Origin: DASRVA01 sp035687745
Lineage (GTDB): Bacteria; Gemmatimonadota; Gemmatimonadetes; JACCXV01; JAHWKZ01
Assembly (NCBI GenBank): GCA_035687745.1
Contig: DASRVA010000038.1
Location: 1-34,515 of the forward strand
DNA: 34,515 nucleotides
Direction: 5' to 3'
In this document: one piece after another, positions 25,126 through 33,353 of the stretch
How positions within the stretch are numbered: the first letter of the stretch is position 1
How the letters are laid out: each line of letters starts with the position of its first letter
Position numbers and translations under genes: made by a program
The notes under the pieces: generated by a model
Databases searched by the model: none
Told to the model about the DNA's origin: nothing
Seen by the model: only the letters and a program-made list of their open reading frames with translations

Positions 25126-26230
25126 CGAGGCCCTCCAGGATCTCGAGCGTCTCGCGGACGCAACGCTCCCAGCTGAAGCGCTTGGATCGCTCGAGCCCGC
25201 GAGCCGACATCTCCGCGGCCAGGGCGGGGTCGGTCAGGACACGGTGGATCGCCTCCGAGATCGCCTCCGGATCCTCGGGATCGACGCGCAGCGCCGCGTC
25301 GCCCGCGATCTCCTCCAGGCCGTTCGCGTCCGACGTGACGATGGGGGTCCCGCAGGCCATCGCCTCGGTGATCGGGATCGGAAAGGCCTCCAGCCGTGAA
25401 GGGTACAGGAACAGGTCCGCGAGGCTGTAGACCGCCGGCAGGTCCTCCTGCTCCACCCACCCCGGGAAGACGACGTCGGACCCGTATCCGCCCTCCGGGA
25501 TCGCGTGCTCGGCGCGTATCCGCTCGGGGTCATTCCCACCGACCACCAGCCGGTGCGGGGTCCGGCCGTGGTGGAGCCGGTAGGCCGCCAGCACGCCCTC
25601 CAGGTTCTTGCGCTCGGTCCCGGCAGGCTTGGAGAGCGTGAAGATGAACCGGTCGGGGAGGTTGTAACGGCGTGCTACCTCGCGCAGCACCGCGGGATCC
25701 TCGACCCTCCGGAAGTGTCGAGCGGGAGCGAAGTAGACGGTGCGAACCTTGCCGGGCGGAAGGTTCAGGGCGTGGTTGATGTTCTCTGTGGTGAGGCGGG
25801 ACACCGATAGGACGGCGGCGGCCCGGCGGCAGTAGAGCGGCATGACCAGCCGGATGTAGGCGACGTCCAGGCGGCCGTAGAAGCGGGCCTGCTCGGGTAT
25901 GAACCAGTCGGCGCCGTGCAGCACCATCACCGTACGAGCCGGCGCCAGGAAGGGGACGGTGAACTTCGGATGGAAGACCACGTCCACCTCCTCGCGCCAC
26001 GCCGCCCAGGGGATCGCCACCTGGTCCCACAGGATCTTGTTGGGGGCGCGTACCAGCCGCTCCCGGACGCGCGGATGCGCCGCGTGCTGTCCGAGATGCC
26101 TCGTGGTGCGATAGAAGAGGACGTACTCATTTTGCTCGTCGCGCTCGATCAGCTCACGGGTCAGGTTTCGGGAGTAGACCCCGATGCCGCCCTTCTCGTC
26201 GAACGTCCGCAGCATCATCCCGATCCGCAT
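25118..26230 (-). CDS. Family 4 glycosyltransferase (GT-B)
   Basis: This 370-residue protein shows the two-domain GT-B plan of GT4. The N-terminal half has GGIGVYSRNL (14-23) and HPKFTVPFLAP, and the C-terminal donor half has the EX7E motif in LEAFPIPITEAMACG (Glu281 and Glu289) after LADLFLYPS. It would add a hexose to a growing lipid-linked glycan in the cytosol. The ATG at 26230 has AAGGA 6 nt upstream; a GTG one codon earlier is less well spaced. It is the first gene of a minus-strand block (GT4, GT2, DUF2304, GT-C) and is divergent from the PIG-L gene. Confidence 0.9.
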   Translation of the reverse strand: MRIGMMLRTFDEKGGIGVYSRNLTRELIERDEQNEYVLFYRTTRHLGQHAAHPRVRERLVRAPNKILWDQVAIPWAAWREEVDVVFHPKFTVPFLAPARTVMVLHGADWFIPEQARFYGRLDVAYIRLVMPLYCRRAAAVLSVSRLTTENINHALNLPPGKVRTVYFAPARHFRRVEDPAVLREVARRYNLPDRFIFTLSKPAGTERKNLEGVLAAYRLHHGRTPHRLVVGGNDPERIRAEHAIPEGGYGSDVVFPGWVEQEDLPAVYSLADLFLYPSRLEAFPIPITEAMACGTPIVTSDANGLEEIAGDAALRVDPEDPEAISEAIHRVLTDPALAAEMSARGLERSKRFSWERCVRETLEILEGLDG

Positions 26231-26296
26231 CACCTGTCCTTATGTGGATACACGGCAGGAGCTTCCGGTGTTGACGGACCACGCTCGAAGGGGCAT

Positions 26297-26315
26297 CTTG
26301 GTCGATCCAACCAAG
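26297..26315. promoter_or_regulatory. Inverted repeat in the divergent intergenic region
   Basis: CTTGGT-CGATCCA-ACCAAG is a perfect 6-bp inverted repeat with a 7-nt spacer. It lies within the 166 bp between the divergent GT4 (start 26230) and PIG-L (start 26397) genes, where both promoters should lie. I saw no convincing -35/-10 pair on either strand, and the repeat could occur by chance. Confidence 0.25.
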
Positions 26316-26396
26316 GCCGTCCCCCGACGCTCAACCGGAATATATGGTTCCCTCCACGACAAAGGATCGACGCTGGTCGGGCTGAACCCGCCGCCG

Positions 26397-27245
26397 ATGC
26401 CGAAACAGGAAGCCAGGGTAAGGCTCGTCGATCCGGCCAGGCGCCTCCCGGGGACGGTCGCCGTCCTCGCTCCGCACATGGACGATGAACTCCTGGCCTG
26501 CGGCGGAACGCTGGCCGCGCTCCCGTCCCGGAGCCGCGTCCACGTCGTATGGGCTACCGACGGCTCGCGGTCGCCGGCGCCGGCCGCGCCGTGGAGACAC
26601 CCGCCCGCCGGCCTCGCGGATGTCCGCGAGCGCGAGGCTCGCGAGGCGCTCGACGTCCTCGGCGTCCCCCAGGAGAACCTGCACTTCCTGCGCCTGCCGG
26701 ACGGACGCCTTCGGAGCCATGCGGCCGAGCTCGACCGGGCGCTCGCCCCACTTCTGGAGACGATCGGTCCAGACCACCTCCTGGCTCCCTTCCGCTACGA
26801 CCGTCATCCCGACCACCTGGCCGTGCAGCGGACGGCGACGGCCTGGGTGGCCGGCCGGGACGGCCGGACGGAGTTGCTCGAGTACTTCGTCTATACCGCA
26901 TCGCGCCTGCTCCCCCGTGGCGATATCCGCTCCTACATTCGGCCGGGGCTCCTTCTCGGCGTCGACATCACGGGTTGGAGCGCGACCAAACGGCGGGCCC
27001 TCGAGCGCTACCGCAGCCAGACCACGCGCGCCTACGACTTCCAGCGCCGGCCCAACCTGACCCCGGCGCTGCTGGACCTGGTATGCCACGAGCCCGAGCT
27101 GTTCCTCCCCTACTCCCCGTCCATGCCCGGCCCAGCCGTCTTCGAGGGGCCGGTGGCGTACATCCGGCTGGCGCACCGGATCGAGCCCGTCCTGAAGGAG
27201 CGCAAGGACCGGCTGACGGCCCTCCTGCGTCGTCCGGGATCGTGA
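26397..27245 (+). CDS. PIG-L (LmbE-like) family N-deacetylase
   Basis: This 282-residue protein has the zinc site of PIG-L/LmbE deacetylases: APHMDDELLACGG with His27, Asp29/Asp30 and Glu31, where Met replaces the common Pro of PHPDDE, and RHPDH with His137, Asp139 and His140. The family removes acetyl from N-acetyl sugars or related amides. The ATG at 26397 starts just before the conserved domain; the frame is open for 71 codons upstream, but this crosses the divergent promoter region and shows no domain. The stop overlaps the formyltransferase start as GTGA. A free amine made here would be a natural target for the formyltransferase, an inference. Confidence 0.88.
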   Translation: MPKQEARVRLVDPARRLPGTVAVLAPHMDDELLACGGTLAALPSRSRVHVVWATDGSRSPAPAAPWRHPPAGLADVREREAREALDVLGVPQENLHFLRLPDGRLRSHAAELDRALAPLLETIGPDHLLAPFRYDRHPDHLAVQRTATAWVAGRDGRTELLEYFVYTASRLLPRGDIRSYIRPGLLLGVDITGWSATKRRALERYRSQTTRAYDFQRRPNLTPALLDLVCHEPELFLPYSPSMPGPAVFEGPVAYIRLAHRIEPVLKERKDRLTALLRRPGS

Positions 27246-28045
27246 ACCAGGACCGGGGGGACCTCGGGCGTCCCATCCGGGTGGTTCTGATCCGCGGCCG
27301 GTTTCAGCCCCCCGCGGCGCAGCGCTTCTACATCCTCCTGGACGAGCACCCCGAGATCGAGCTCGCCGCCAGCCTCTGCCAGTCATCCGGCGAAGGCCTG
27401 GCCGATCGTCTCCGGGACGCGTGGCGGAGGCGGGGCATCCTCGCCGCCCCCATCCTGGCGAGCCAGGCGGCGCGCGCCGCGGCCCGCTTCGTCCTCCACC
27501 CCGGTCGCGAGCTGGTGCACCGCCGGCGGATGGCCAGGATCGACCGTCGCACCGAGCTCGTCGCCGACCTGCACGCACCGGCCGTGGTGGAGCGCCTGAG
27601 ACGGCTCGATCCCGACCTTGCGGTCATCTACGGCGGGCCGATCCTCAAGCCCGAGCTGTTCGAGATCCCCCGCTTCGGCACGCTCAGCATCCATCATGGG
27701 CGGCTGCCGGAGTACCGCGGCAAGAAGACGACCTACTGGGAGATGGTGGAAGGACGTCCGACGGCGGGCGTGGCCATCCAGCGTATCGGGGCGGGCCTCG
27801 ACACCGGCGACATCGTGGCCGAGGGCGAGGTGCCGATCGGCGACAAGTCCTACCTCCGGGTGTGGCGGGAGGTGCAGGACCTCGGCGTGACGCTGTATCT
27901 GGACGCGATCTTGCGGATCAAGCGCGGCACGGTCTCGTTCCGGCCCCAGCGTGGAACGCCGGGTCGGCTGTACCGGGACCCATCGTGGCTTCCGATCCTC
28001 CGCCTCGGCTGGAGACAGATGAGGAAGCGATGGGGACGGAGCTGA
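27242..28045 (+). CDS. Formyltransferase-fold protein (sugar N-formyltransferase-like)
   Basis: This 267-residue protein has the formyl_trans_N fold used with N10-formyl-tetrahydrofolate: GTLSIHHGRLPEYRGKKTTY (146-165) and GAGLDTGDIVAEG (183-195). In the family the catalytic triad is Asn, His and Asp. His151 and Asp187 are present, but Ser149 stands where Asn is normal. The N-terminal part is diverged and Arg-rich. The likely role is N-formylation of an amino sugar on the glycan made by the operon; the Ser may alter activity. The GTG start at 27242 overlaps the PIG-L stop. The C-terminus overlaps the next GT4 gene by 16 bp. It is too short for tRNA formyltransferase (Fmt, over 300 residues). 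Confidence 0.82.
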   Translation: MNQDRGDLGRPIRVVLIRGRFQPPAAQRFYILLDEHPEIELAASLCQSSGEGLADRLRDAWRRRGILAAPILASQAARAAARFVLHPGRELVHRRRMARIDRRTELVADLHAPAVVERLRRLDPDLAVIYGGPILKPELFEIPRFGTLSIHHGRLPEYRGKKTTYWEMVEGRPTAGVAIQRIGAGLDTGDIVAEGEVPIGDKSYLRVWREVQDLGVTLYLDAILRIKRGTVSFRPQRGTPGRLYRDPSWLPILRLGWRQMRKRWGRS

Positions 28046-29265
28046 CCGGGCCGCGCCTCCTCCTCCTGCTGGAGACCTATCATCCGGAGATCGGAGGCGG
28101 TGAGAGCCAAGGCCGTCTCCTGGCGGAGGGCCTGATGGAGAGGGGGATCCCCGTGACCGTTCTGACCCGTCGCTCTCGACGGGGTCTGCCGCGGCGGGAG
28201 ACGGTCGGAGGCGTTCCCGTCCGGCGCGTGGGCCCGGCCGGCCGCGGCCGGCTCAGAAAGTGGGGGCTTCTCCTCACCGTGCCGCCCGTCCTGTGGGCGA
28301 TGCGAGGCTCGTCCGACATCCTCCTCGTGGCCGGGTTCCGGATCCTGGGCCTGCCGGCGATCCTGGTCGGGAAGGCCTGCGGCAAGACATGCCTCCTCAA
28401 GGCCGAGAGCAACGGCGAGATGTCGGGCGCGTTTTACGGTCCCGGCCTCGCGCGCTGGCGGCTCTCGCCTTCGTCCCCCCTCGTCCGGCTCCTCCTGAAG
28501 GGACGGAACGCCTTCCTCAGGCGGGCCGATGCCTTCGTCTCGCCTTCGTCCGAGATCGCCAGCGAGCTCCGCGCCGGCGGCGTCCCTCCCGATCGGATCG
28601 TGACCATCCCCAACGGGGTGGACACAGGTCGCTTCCGACCGGTGGACGGGGACGGGAAGCGGGCGCTCCGGATTCGCCTCGGTCTTCCACCCGACGCCCC
28701 TGTCGCCGTTTACAGCGGACGGCTCGTCAGCTACAAGGGGCTACCCATCCTGCTCCGGGCGTGGCGCGACATCCTCCCGGGTCACCAGCGGGCCCGTCTG
28801 TTGCTGGTGGGCGCCGGCGGCGCGGATCTTCACAACTGCGAGGAGGAGCTCAGACGCTACGTGGAAGAGAACGGCATGCAGGAGAGCGTCGTCTTCACCG
28901 GCTTCGTCGAGGAGGTCAGCTCCTGGCTCCAGGCGGCCGATCTGTTCGTCTTCCCGACCGAGGAGGAGGCGTTCGGGATCGCGCTCATCGAGGCCATGGC
29001 CTGCGGGCTTCCCTCGGTGACGACGTCGACGGGCGGGATCCCGGACATCGTCACCCACGAGCGGGACGCGCTGGTCGTCGAGCCGGGGGCCCTGGCGCCC
29101 TTGCGGGAGGCGATCCGGCGGTTGCTGGACGAGCCGGAGCTGGTCGCGCGACTCGGCGAGGAGGCGCGCTGGACGGCCACCCGGAGATTCTCGCGCGAGG
29201 CGGTCATCGATCGCTACGTGGAGCTGATCCGCGAGGGTCTCCCGGCCCTGGTCGGCGCCCCATGA
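28030..29265 (+). CDS. Family 4 glycosyltransferase (GT-B)
   Basis: This 411-residue GT4 has the acceptor domain start LLLLLETYHPEIGGGESQGR (10-29), IPNGVDTGRF in the linker, YSGRLVSYKGLPILLRAW opening the donor domain, and the EX7E motif in EEEAFGIALIEAMACG (Glu313 and Glu321). It would transfer a sugar from a nucleotide donor at the cytosolic face. The ATG at 28030 has GAGGAAG just upstream and overlaps the formyltransferase gene by 16 bp. The end overlaps the next GT2 as ATGA. Confidence 0.92.
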   Translation: MGTELTGPRLLLLLETYHPEIGGGESQGRLLAEGLMERGIPVTVLTRRSRRGLPRRETVGGVPVRRVGPAGRGRLRKWGLLLTVPPVLWAMRGSSDILLVAGFRILGLPAILVGKACGKTCLLKAESNGEMSGAFYGPGLARWRLSPSSPLVRLLLKGRNAFLRRADAFVSPSSEIASELRAGGVPPDRIVTIPNGVDTGRFRPVDGDGKRALRIRLGLPPDAPVAVYSGRLVSYKGLPILLRAWRDILPGHQRARLLLVGAGGADLHNCEEELRRYVEENGMQESVVFTGFVEEVSSWLQAADLFVFPTEEEAFGIALIEAMACGLPSVTTSTGGIPDIVTHERDALVVEPGALAPLREAIRRLLDEPELVARLGEEARWTATRRFSREAVIDRYVELIREGLPALVGAP

Positions 29266-30152
29266 GCGGCGTCGCCGGGACCCGGCCCGTCCTCGATGAC
29301 ATTTCCGTCGTGATCCCCACGCTCGGCCGGGAGACGCTCGCTGAGTGCCTCGAGCGGATCGCCGATGGGGAGGTCTGGCCCGCCAGTGTGACCCTGGTGG
29401 ACCAGGGCGACAACCCGCTGGTGGCCGAATGGGTCGCCGGTCTGACCGGCCGGGGGCTCGCGGTCGAGCATCATCGAGCTCCGAGGAGAGGGCGGGCGGC
29501 CGCGGTGAACCGCGGGCTCGAGCGCGTCCGGACCCGCTTCGTCGCCATCACCGACGACGACTGCTTCGTCGCCCCGGACTGGCTCCGGCGACTGGCGGAA
29601 AACTTGCGGCGCACCCCTGACACGATCGTGACCGGTCGGGTTGAGCCGCTGGGAGAGGAGGAGGTCGTGGCGCTCGTCACCTCGCGGGTCCCGGCTACCT
29701 ACCGCCGGCCACGGCTTCGGCACGACTCGCTTTCGGGCGGCAACATGGGCGCCGCGCTGGCGCTTCTCGAGCGAATCGGCCCTCTAGACGAGGATCCCTG
29801 CCTCGCCACCGCCGAGGACTGCGAGTACTCGTACCGCGCGCTGCGCGGCGGCGTCCCCATCGCCTACGCGCCCGACGTGCTGGTAAGCCACCTGGGATGG
29901 CGCGACGTCGGCCAGCGCGAGGCCATCTACCGGTCCTACGCGCGCAGCCGGGCCGGCTTCTACGGCAAGTACCTGCGGCGCGGGGATTGGTTCATCGCGC
30001 TGAGGGTGGGCGTGCAGCTCCTGCGGGCGTCCAGGCGCTGGCTGTCCGGCGTGGTCGCGGGCGACAGCGAACGGGTGCTCAACGGGCGCGCGAACGTGCT
30101 GGGACTCGTCCCCGGGCTGCTGGCCGGGTGGCGCAGCGGGCGATCGTCATGA
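29262..30152 (+). CDS. Family 2 glycosyltransferase (GT-A)
   Basis: This 296-residue GT2 has ISVVIPTLGRETL (14-26), VDQGDNP (46-52) in place of the usual VDDGS, and the metal site ITDDDC (96-101). Then come SGGNMGAALAL and a TAEDCEYSYRAL motif, as in GT2 enzymes that use the ED pair as catalytic base. The C-terminal part (about 220-270) is basic and amphipathic, suggesting membrane contact. Start and stop overlap the neighbours as ATGA on both sides. Confidence 0.9.
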   Translation: MSGVAGTRPVLDDISVVIPTLGRETLAECLERIADGEVWPASVTLVDQGDNPLVAEWVAGLTGRGLAVEHHRAPRRGRAAAVNRGLERVRTRFVAITDDDCFVAPDWLRRLAENLRRTPDTIVTGRVEPLGEEEVVALVTSRVPATYRRPRLRHDSLSGGNMGAALALLERIGPLDEDPCLATAEDCEYSYRALRGGVPIAYAPDVLVSHLGWRDVGQREAIYRSYARSRAGFYGKYLRRGDWFIALRVGVQLLRASRRWLSGVVAGDSERVLNGRANVLGLVPGLLAGWRSGRSS

Positions 30153-31627
30153 CCCCCCGATCGCTGTCCGCCCGTGCCGGCTCGGCGTTCGTCTGGAAGT
30201 CGATCGAACTCGGCGGAACCAAGCTCATCTTCCTAGTCCGGATCCTGGTCCTCGGGCGACTGCTGGCCCCCGAAGACTTCGGCCTCTTCGCCATCTCCGT
30301 GATCGCCATCGGATTCCTGCTCAGCGTTACCGACTTCGGCATGACTCAGGCGCTCGTCCAGCGTCCCGAGACCGAAGCCCGTTTTCTGGACGCCGGATGG
30401 ACGGTCAACTTGGTGCGGGCGCTGGCGGTCGCGGTCGTGGTCGTGGTCGGCGCACCTGTGATCGCCCGGCTCTTCGAGGAGCCGCGGGCAACGGACCTGA
30501 TCCGGGTCCTCGCCCTCCAGCCCGTCCTGAACGCGGGGGCGAGCATCCGGCTTACCGACCTCATCCGCGACCTCCGCTTCCGCGAGCTCGTGATCCTCGG
30601 CCTGGCGGGAGCGATCATCAACACCGTGGTCTCGATCGCGCTCGTGAAGCCGCTGGGGGTGTGGGCATTGGTGGCGGGCCCTCTAGCGGGCTCGACCCTG
30701 CATATGGCGGGTTCCTACCTCGTTGCGCCCCACCGGCCGCGACTCTCGTTCGACTTCGAGTCGGTCAGGCCCCTGTTCAGCTACGGCCGCTGGATCTTCC
30801 TGACCGCGCTCTGCGTGGTCTCCGGCAACCTGCTCCTCCAGGTCATCATCTCCCGCCGGCTCGGCATCGAGGACCTGGGGCTGTACTTTCTCGCTACGCG
30901 ATTGGCGTTCCTCCCGGCCGAGGTGTCGAGTCAGGTGGCGGGAGCGATCGCCTTCCCCCTTTACTCGCGACTCCAGGCCAACCTGGCGAGCGCGGCGCGG
31001 GCGTTCCGGTCCATGCTTCAGGGCATGGCCGTGGTCCTGATCCCCGCCTCTCTCCTGCTCGCGCTGCTCGCCGACTCGCTCGTGCAGAATGTCCTCGGCG
31101 GGCATTGGGAAGGGACGCAGCTGCTGATCGCGATCCTCGCCTGCACCAACGTCGTGGGCCTTCTCGGGCAGGCGGTGATCCCGGTGCTCAGGGGAACCGG
31201 GTACCCACAGAAGCAGACCCTTCTGCAGCTCGTGCTGTCGGCCATGCTGATTCTGTTCATGTTGGGGTTGACCGGCCGCTATGGGGTCGTAGCGGCGGCC
31301 CTCGCCTGGATCCTCGCGGTCGGACTCAACCAGATCTTCGCCTTCATCTTCGTCCGGCAGATCCTGGCTCGCCCCCTCGCCGGGCTGGCGCCATTTCTGT
31401 TCGCCATCCTGACCGCGTCCACCGCCGGCGTGGCCGTGGCCTGGAGCGTCGAGGCCCTGCTCCCGGGATTGCTCGGCCTCGTGCTGTCCGCGGGGCTGGG
31501 CCTCTCGGTCACCGGTTTCGTAGTCTGGTGGCTGGATCGGCGTCTCCGTCTGGGGCTCGCCGCGGACATGGCCCGTGCCTTTCCCCCGATCGCGCCGCTC
31601 CTGCGCATGGAGGCGGAGGTGACGTGA
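30149..31627 (+). CDS. Wzx-type oligosaccharide flippase (MOP superfamily)
   Basis: This 492-residue integral membrane protein has about 12-14 hydrophobic segments. N-terminal WKSIELGGTKLIFLVRILVL followed by RLLAPEDFGLFAI, and DFGMTQALVQR, are typical of Polysacc_synt/MviN-like lipid-linked oligosaccharide exporters of the WzxC type. It should export the glycan built by the operon. It is only distantly similar to the flippase at 4073-5629. The ATG at 30149 overlaps the GT2 stop as ATGA; the end overlaps the methyltransferase as GTGA. Confidence 0.9.
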   Translation: MTPRSLSARAGSAFVWKSIELGGTKLIFLVRILVLGRLLAPEDFGLFAISVIAIGFLLSVTDFGMTQALVQRPETEARFLDAGWTVNLVRALAVAVVVVVGAPVIARLFEEPRATDLIRVLALQPVLNAGASIRLTDLIRDLRFRELVILGLAGAIINTVVSIALVKPLGVWALVAGPLAGSTLHMAGSYLVAPHRPRLSFDFESVRPLFSYGRWIFLTALCVVSGNLLLQVIISRRLGIEDLGLYFLATRLAFLPAEVSSQVAGAIAFPLYSRLQANLASAARAFRSMLQGMAVVLIPASLLLALLADSLVQNVLGGHWEGTQLLIAILACTNVVGLLGQAVIPVLRGTGYPQKQTLLQLVLSAMLILFMLGLTGRYGVVAAALAWILAVGLNQIFAFIFVRQILARPLAGLAPFLFAILTASTAGVAVAWSVEALLPGLLGLVLSAGLGLSVTGFVVWWLDRRLRLGLAADMARAFPPIAPLLRMEAEVT

Positions 31628-32367
31628 GCGGCTCTCGTTCTCCGGCGCGGCGCCTCCTTCCCCGGCCTCTTCGACGCCTGGTCACACGTCTGAAGCGCTG
31701 GCCGCCCGTGGGACAGGTGCGCTTCGGCAGCCTGCGCCGGCTCAGGCCCATCAGCCGAGAGTGGGGGTTCGATCGCGGTCGACCCGTAGATCGGCATTAC
31801 ATCGAGCGGTTCCTGGCGGCGCACGCAACCGACATCCGGGGTCGGGTCCTGGAGATCGGAGGCAGCCGCTACACGCGGATGTTCGGCGGTGACCGGGTGG
31901 TCCAGAGCGACGTCCTTCACGTGGCCGAGGGCCAGCCGGACGTTACGATCGTGGCCGACCTCACCCGCACCGACAGCATCGCCCCGGGGACCTTCGATTG
32001 CGTGATCGCGCCCCAGACCCTGCAGTTCATCTACGACGTCAAGGCCGCGATCGCCACCCTTCACCGCATCCTGAAGCCCGGCGGCGTGGTTCTGGTCACG
32101 ATTCCCGGAATCAGCAAGGTGAGCCGGGAGGATATGAACCGCTGGGGCCACTTCTGGAGCTTCACCACGTGCTCGGTGAAGCGGATGTTCGAGGAGTTCT
32201 TCGGGCCGGAGCACGTCAGCGTCGAGGCCCATGGCAACGTTCTCTCGGCCATCGCTTTCCTGCATGGGATCGCCGATCGCGAGCTGGACCCCGACGAGCT
32301 CGAGTTCCACGATCCCGATTACGAGGTGCTGATCGGGGTCCGGGCAAGAAAAGACGGGAGCGAATGA
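31624..32367 (+). CDS. Class I SAM-dependent methyltransferase
   Basis: This 247-residue protein has the SAM-binding motif I VLEIGGSRYT (75-84), an acidic SDVLH (95-99) for motif II, DCVIAPQTLQFI (125-136) for motif IV and ILKPGGVVLVTIPG (149-162) for motif V of methyltransferase_11-like enzymes. The first 45 residues are very basic and may bind membrane or lipid-linked acceptor. In this operon it probably caps or decorates a sugar by O-methylation. The GTG at 31624 overlaps the flippase stop as GTGA, and its own stop overlaps the next gene as ATGA. Confidence 0.87.
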   Translation: MSGSRSPARRLLPRPLRRLVTRLKRWPPVGQVRFGSLRRLRPISREWGFDRGRPVDRHYIERFLAAHATDIRGRVLEIGGSRYTRMFGGDRVVQSDVLHVAEGQPDVTIVADLTRTDSIAPGTFDCVIAPQTLQFIYDVKAAIATLHRILKPGGVVLVTIPGISKVSREDMNRWGHFWSFTTCSVKRMFEEFFGPEHVSVEAHGNVLSAIAFLHGIADRELDPDELEFHDPDYEVLIGVRARKDGSE

Positions 32368-33353
32368 GGTTGAGGGGCTGGAAGACCGTTCGGCAGGCGG
32401 CGCGCTGGCTGAGGAGCCGCGCGGGGGAGCGCGCGCTCGTCCTCGGGTATCATCGCATCGCGAATCCGACTTCCGACCCTTACTCGTTGTGCGTGGCGCC
32501 CGAGCGGTTCGACCAGCAGCTGGAGGCGATCCGCCGTCACGGGCGTCCGGTGCGTCTGGGGGAGCTGCGACACGCGCTGGCGAACGACGAACCCCTGGCG
32601 GGTGCGGTCGCGGTTACGTTCGACGACGGCTACACCGACGTTCTGACCGATGCCCTGCCGCTCCTCGAGAATCATCTCATCCCGGCCACCGTGTTCGTGA
32701 TCGCCGGGCTCCTCGGGAGAGAGTACTGGTGGGAGACGCTGGCCCGGATTCTCGATCCCGGACGAGCCCTTCCCGCCCGGCTCCGGCTGCCGATCGACGC
32801 GGTCGACTTCGAGTGGGATGCGCCGGACGACGATCACGACAGACGGGACGAGCTTCTTTTCAGCCTCCACCGCCGCCTTCTTCCCCTTCCCGAGGAGCGT
32901 CGCCGGGCCGCGCTGGAGGAGCTCTCCGCCTGGGCCGGGATCGACCCTCGGGATCCGGCGTCGTCCCGGTCCCTGAGCCCCGACGAGGTCGCCCGACTTG
33001 CAGGTGGGAGCCTGATCGAGGTGGGATCGCACACAAGCACCCACCCCGCGCTTTCGGAGCTGCCGCGCGACCGGCAGCGATCGGAGATCCAGCGCAGCAA
33101 GGCCGATCTGGAAGGGCTGGTCGGTCGGCCCGTCCTCTCCTTCTCCTATCCCCATGGCCGCTCGTCCGCGGAGGCGGCGAAGATCGTTCGCGAAAGCGGC
33201 TACGAGTGCGCCTGCACGTCGCGCAGCGACGCAGTGCGGCATGACAGCGACCCCTTCGACCTGCCTCGCTTCTGGGTTCCCGACTGGGACGGTGACCGGT
33301 TCTCGCGCTGGCTCGGACGGTGGCTCGGCCGGTCTGGTTCGGGGGGAGCATGA
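32364..33353 (+). CDS. NodB-type polysaccharide deacetylase (CE4)
   Basis: This 329-residue protein carries the CE4 signatures: TFDDGYTD (85-92) with the catalytic and metal Asp, and SHTSTHPAL (222-230) with metal ligands His223 and His227, then SFSYPHGR as motif 3. Between motifs 1 and 2 is an insertion of about 100 residues, including WWETLARILDPGR and an acidic patch (DDDHDRRDE), as in an uncharacterised CE4 subgroup found with glycosyltransferase genes. No signal peptide is seen, so it may act in the cytosol. It would remove N-acetyl or O-acetyl groups. Both ends overlap neighbours as ATGA. Confidence 0.88.
   Translation: MRLRGWKTVRQAARWLRSRAGERALVLGYHRIANPTSDPYSLCVAPERFDQQLEAIRRHGRPVRLGELRHALANDEPLAGAVAVTFDDGYTDVLTDALPLLENHLIPATVFVIAGLLGREYWWETLARILDPGRALPARLRLPIDAVDFEWDAPDDDHDRRDELLFSLHRRLLPLPEERRRAALEELSAWAGIDPRDPASSRSLSPDEVARLAGGSLIEVGSHTSTHPALSELPRDRQRSEIQRSKADLEGLVGRPVLSFSYPHGRSSAEAAKIVRESGYECACTSRSDAVRHDSDPFDLPRFWVPDWDGDRFSRWLGRWLGRSGSGGA

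Noticed and set aside
26184..26396. 71-codon N-terminal extension of the PIG-L protein
   Set aside because: It would cross the divergent promoter region and overlap the GT4 start, has no conserved content, and the domain begins right after the ATG at 26397.
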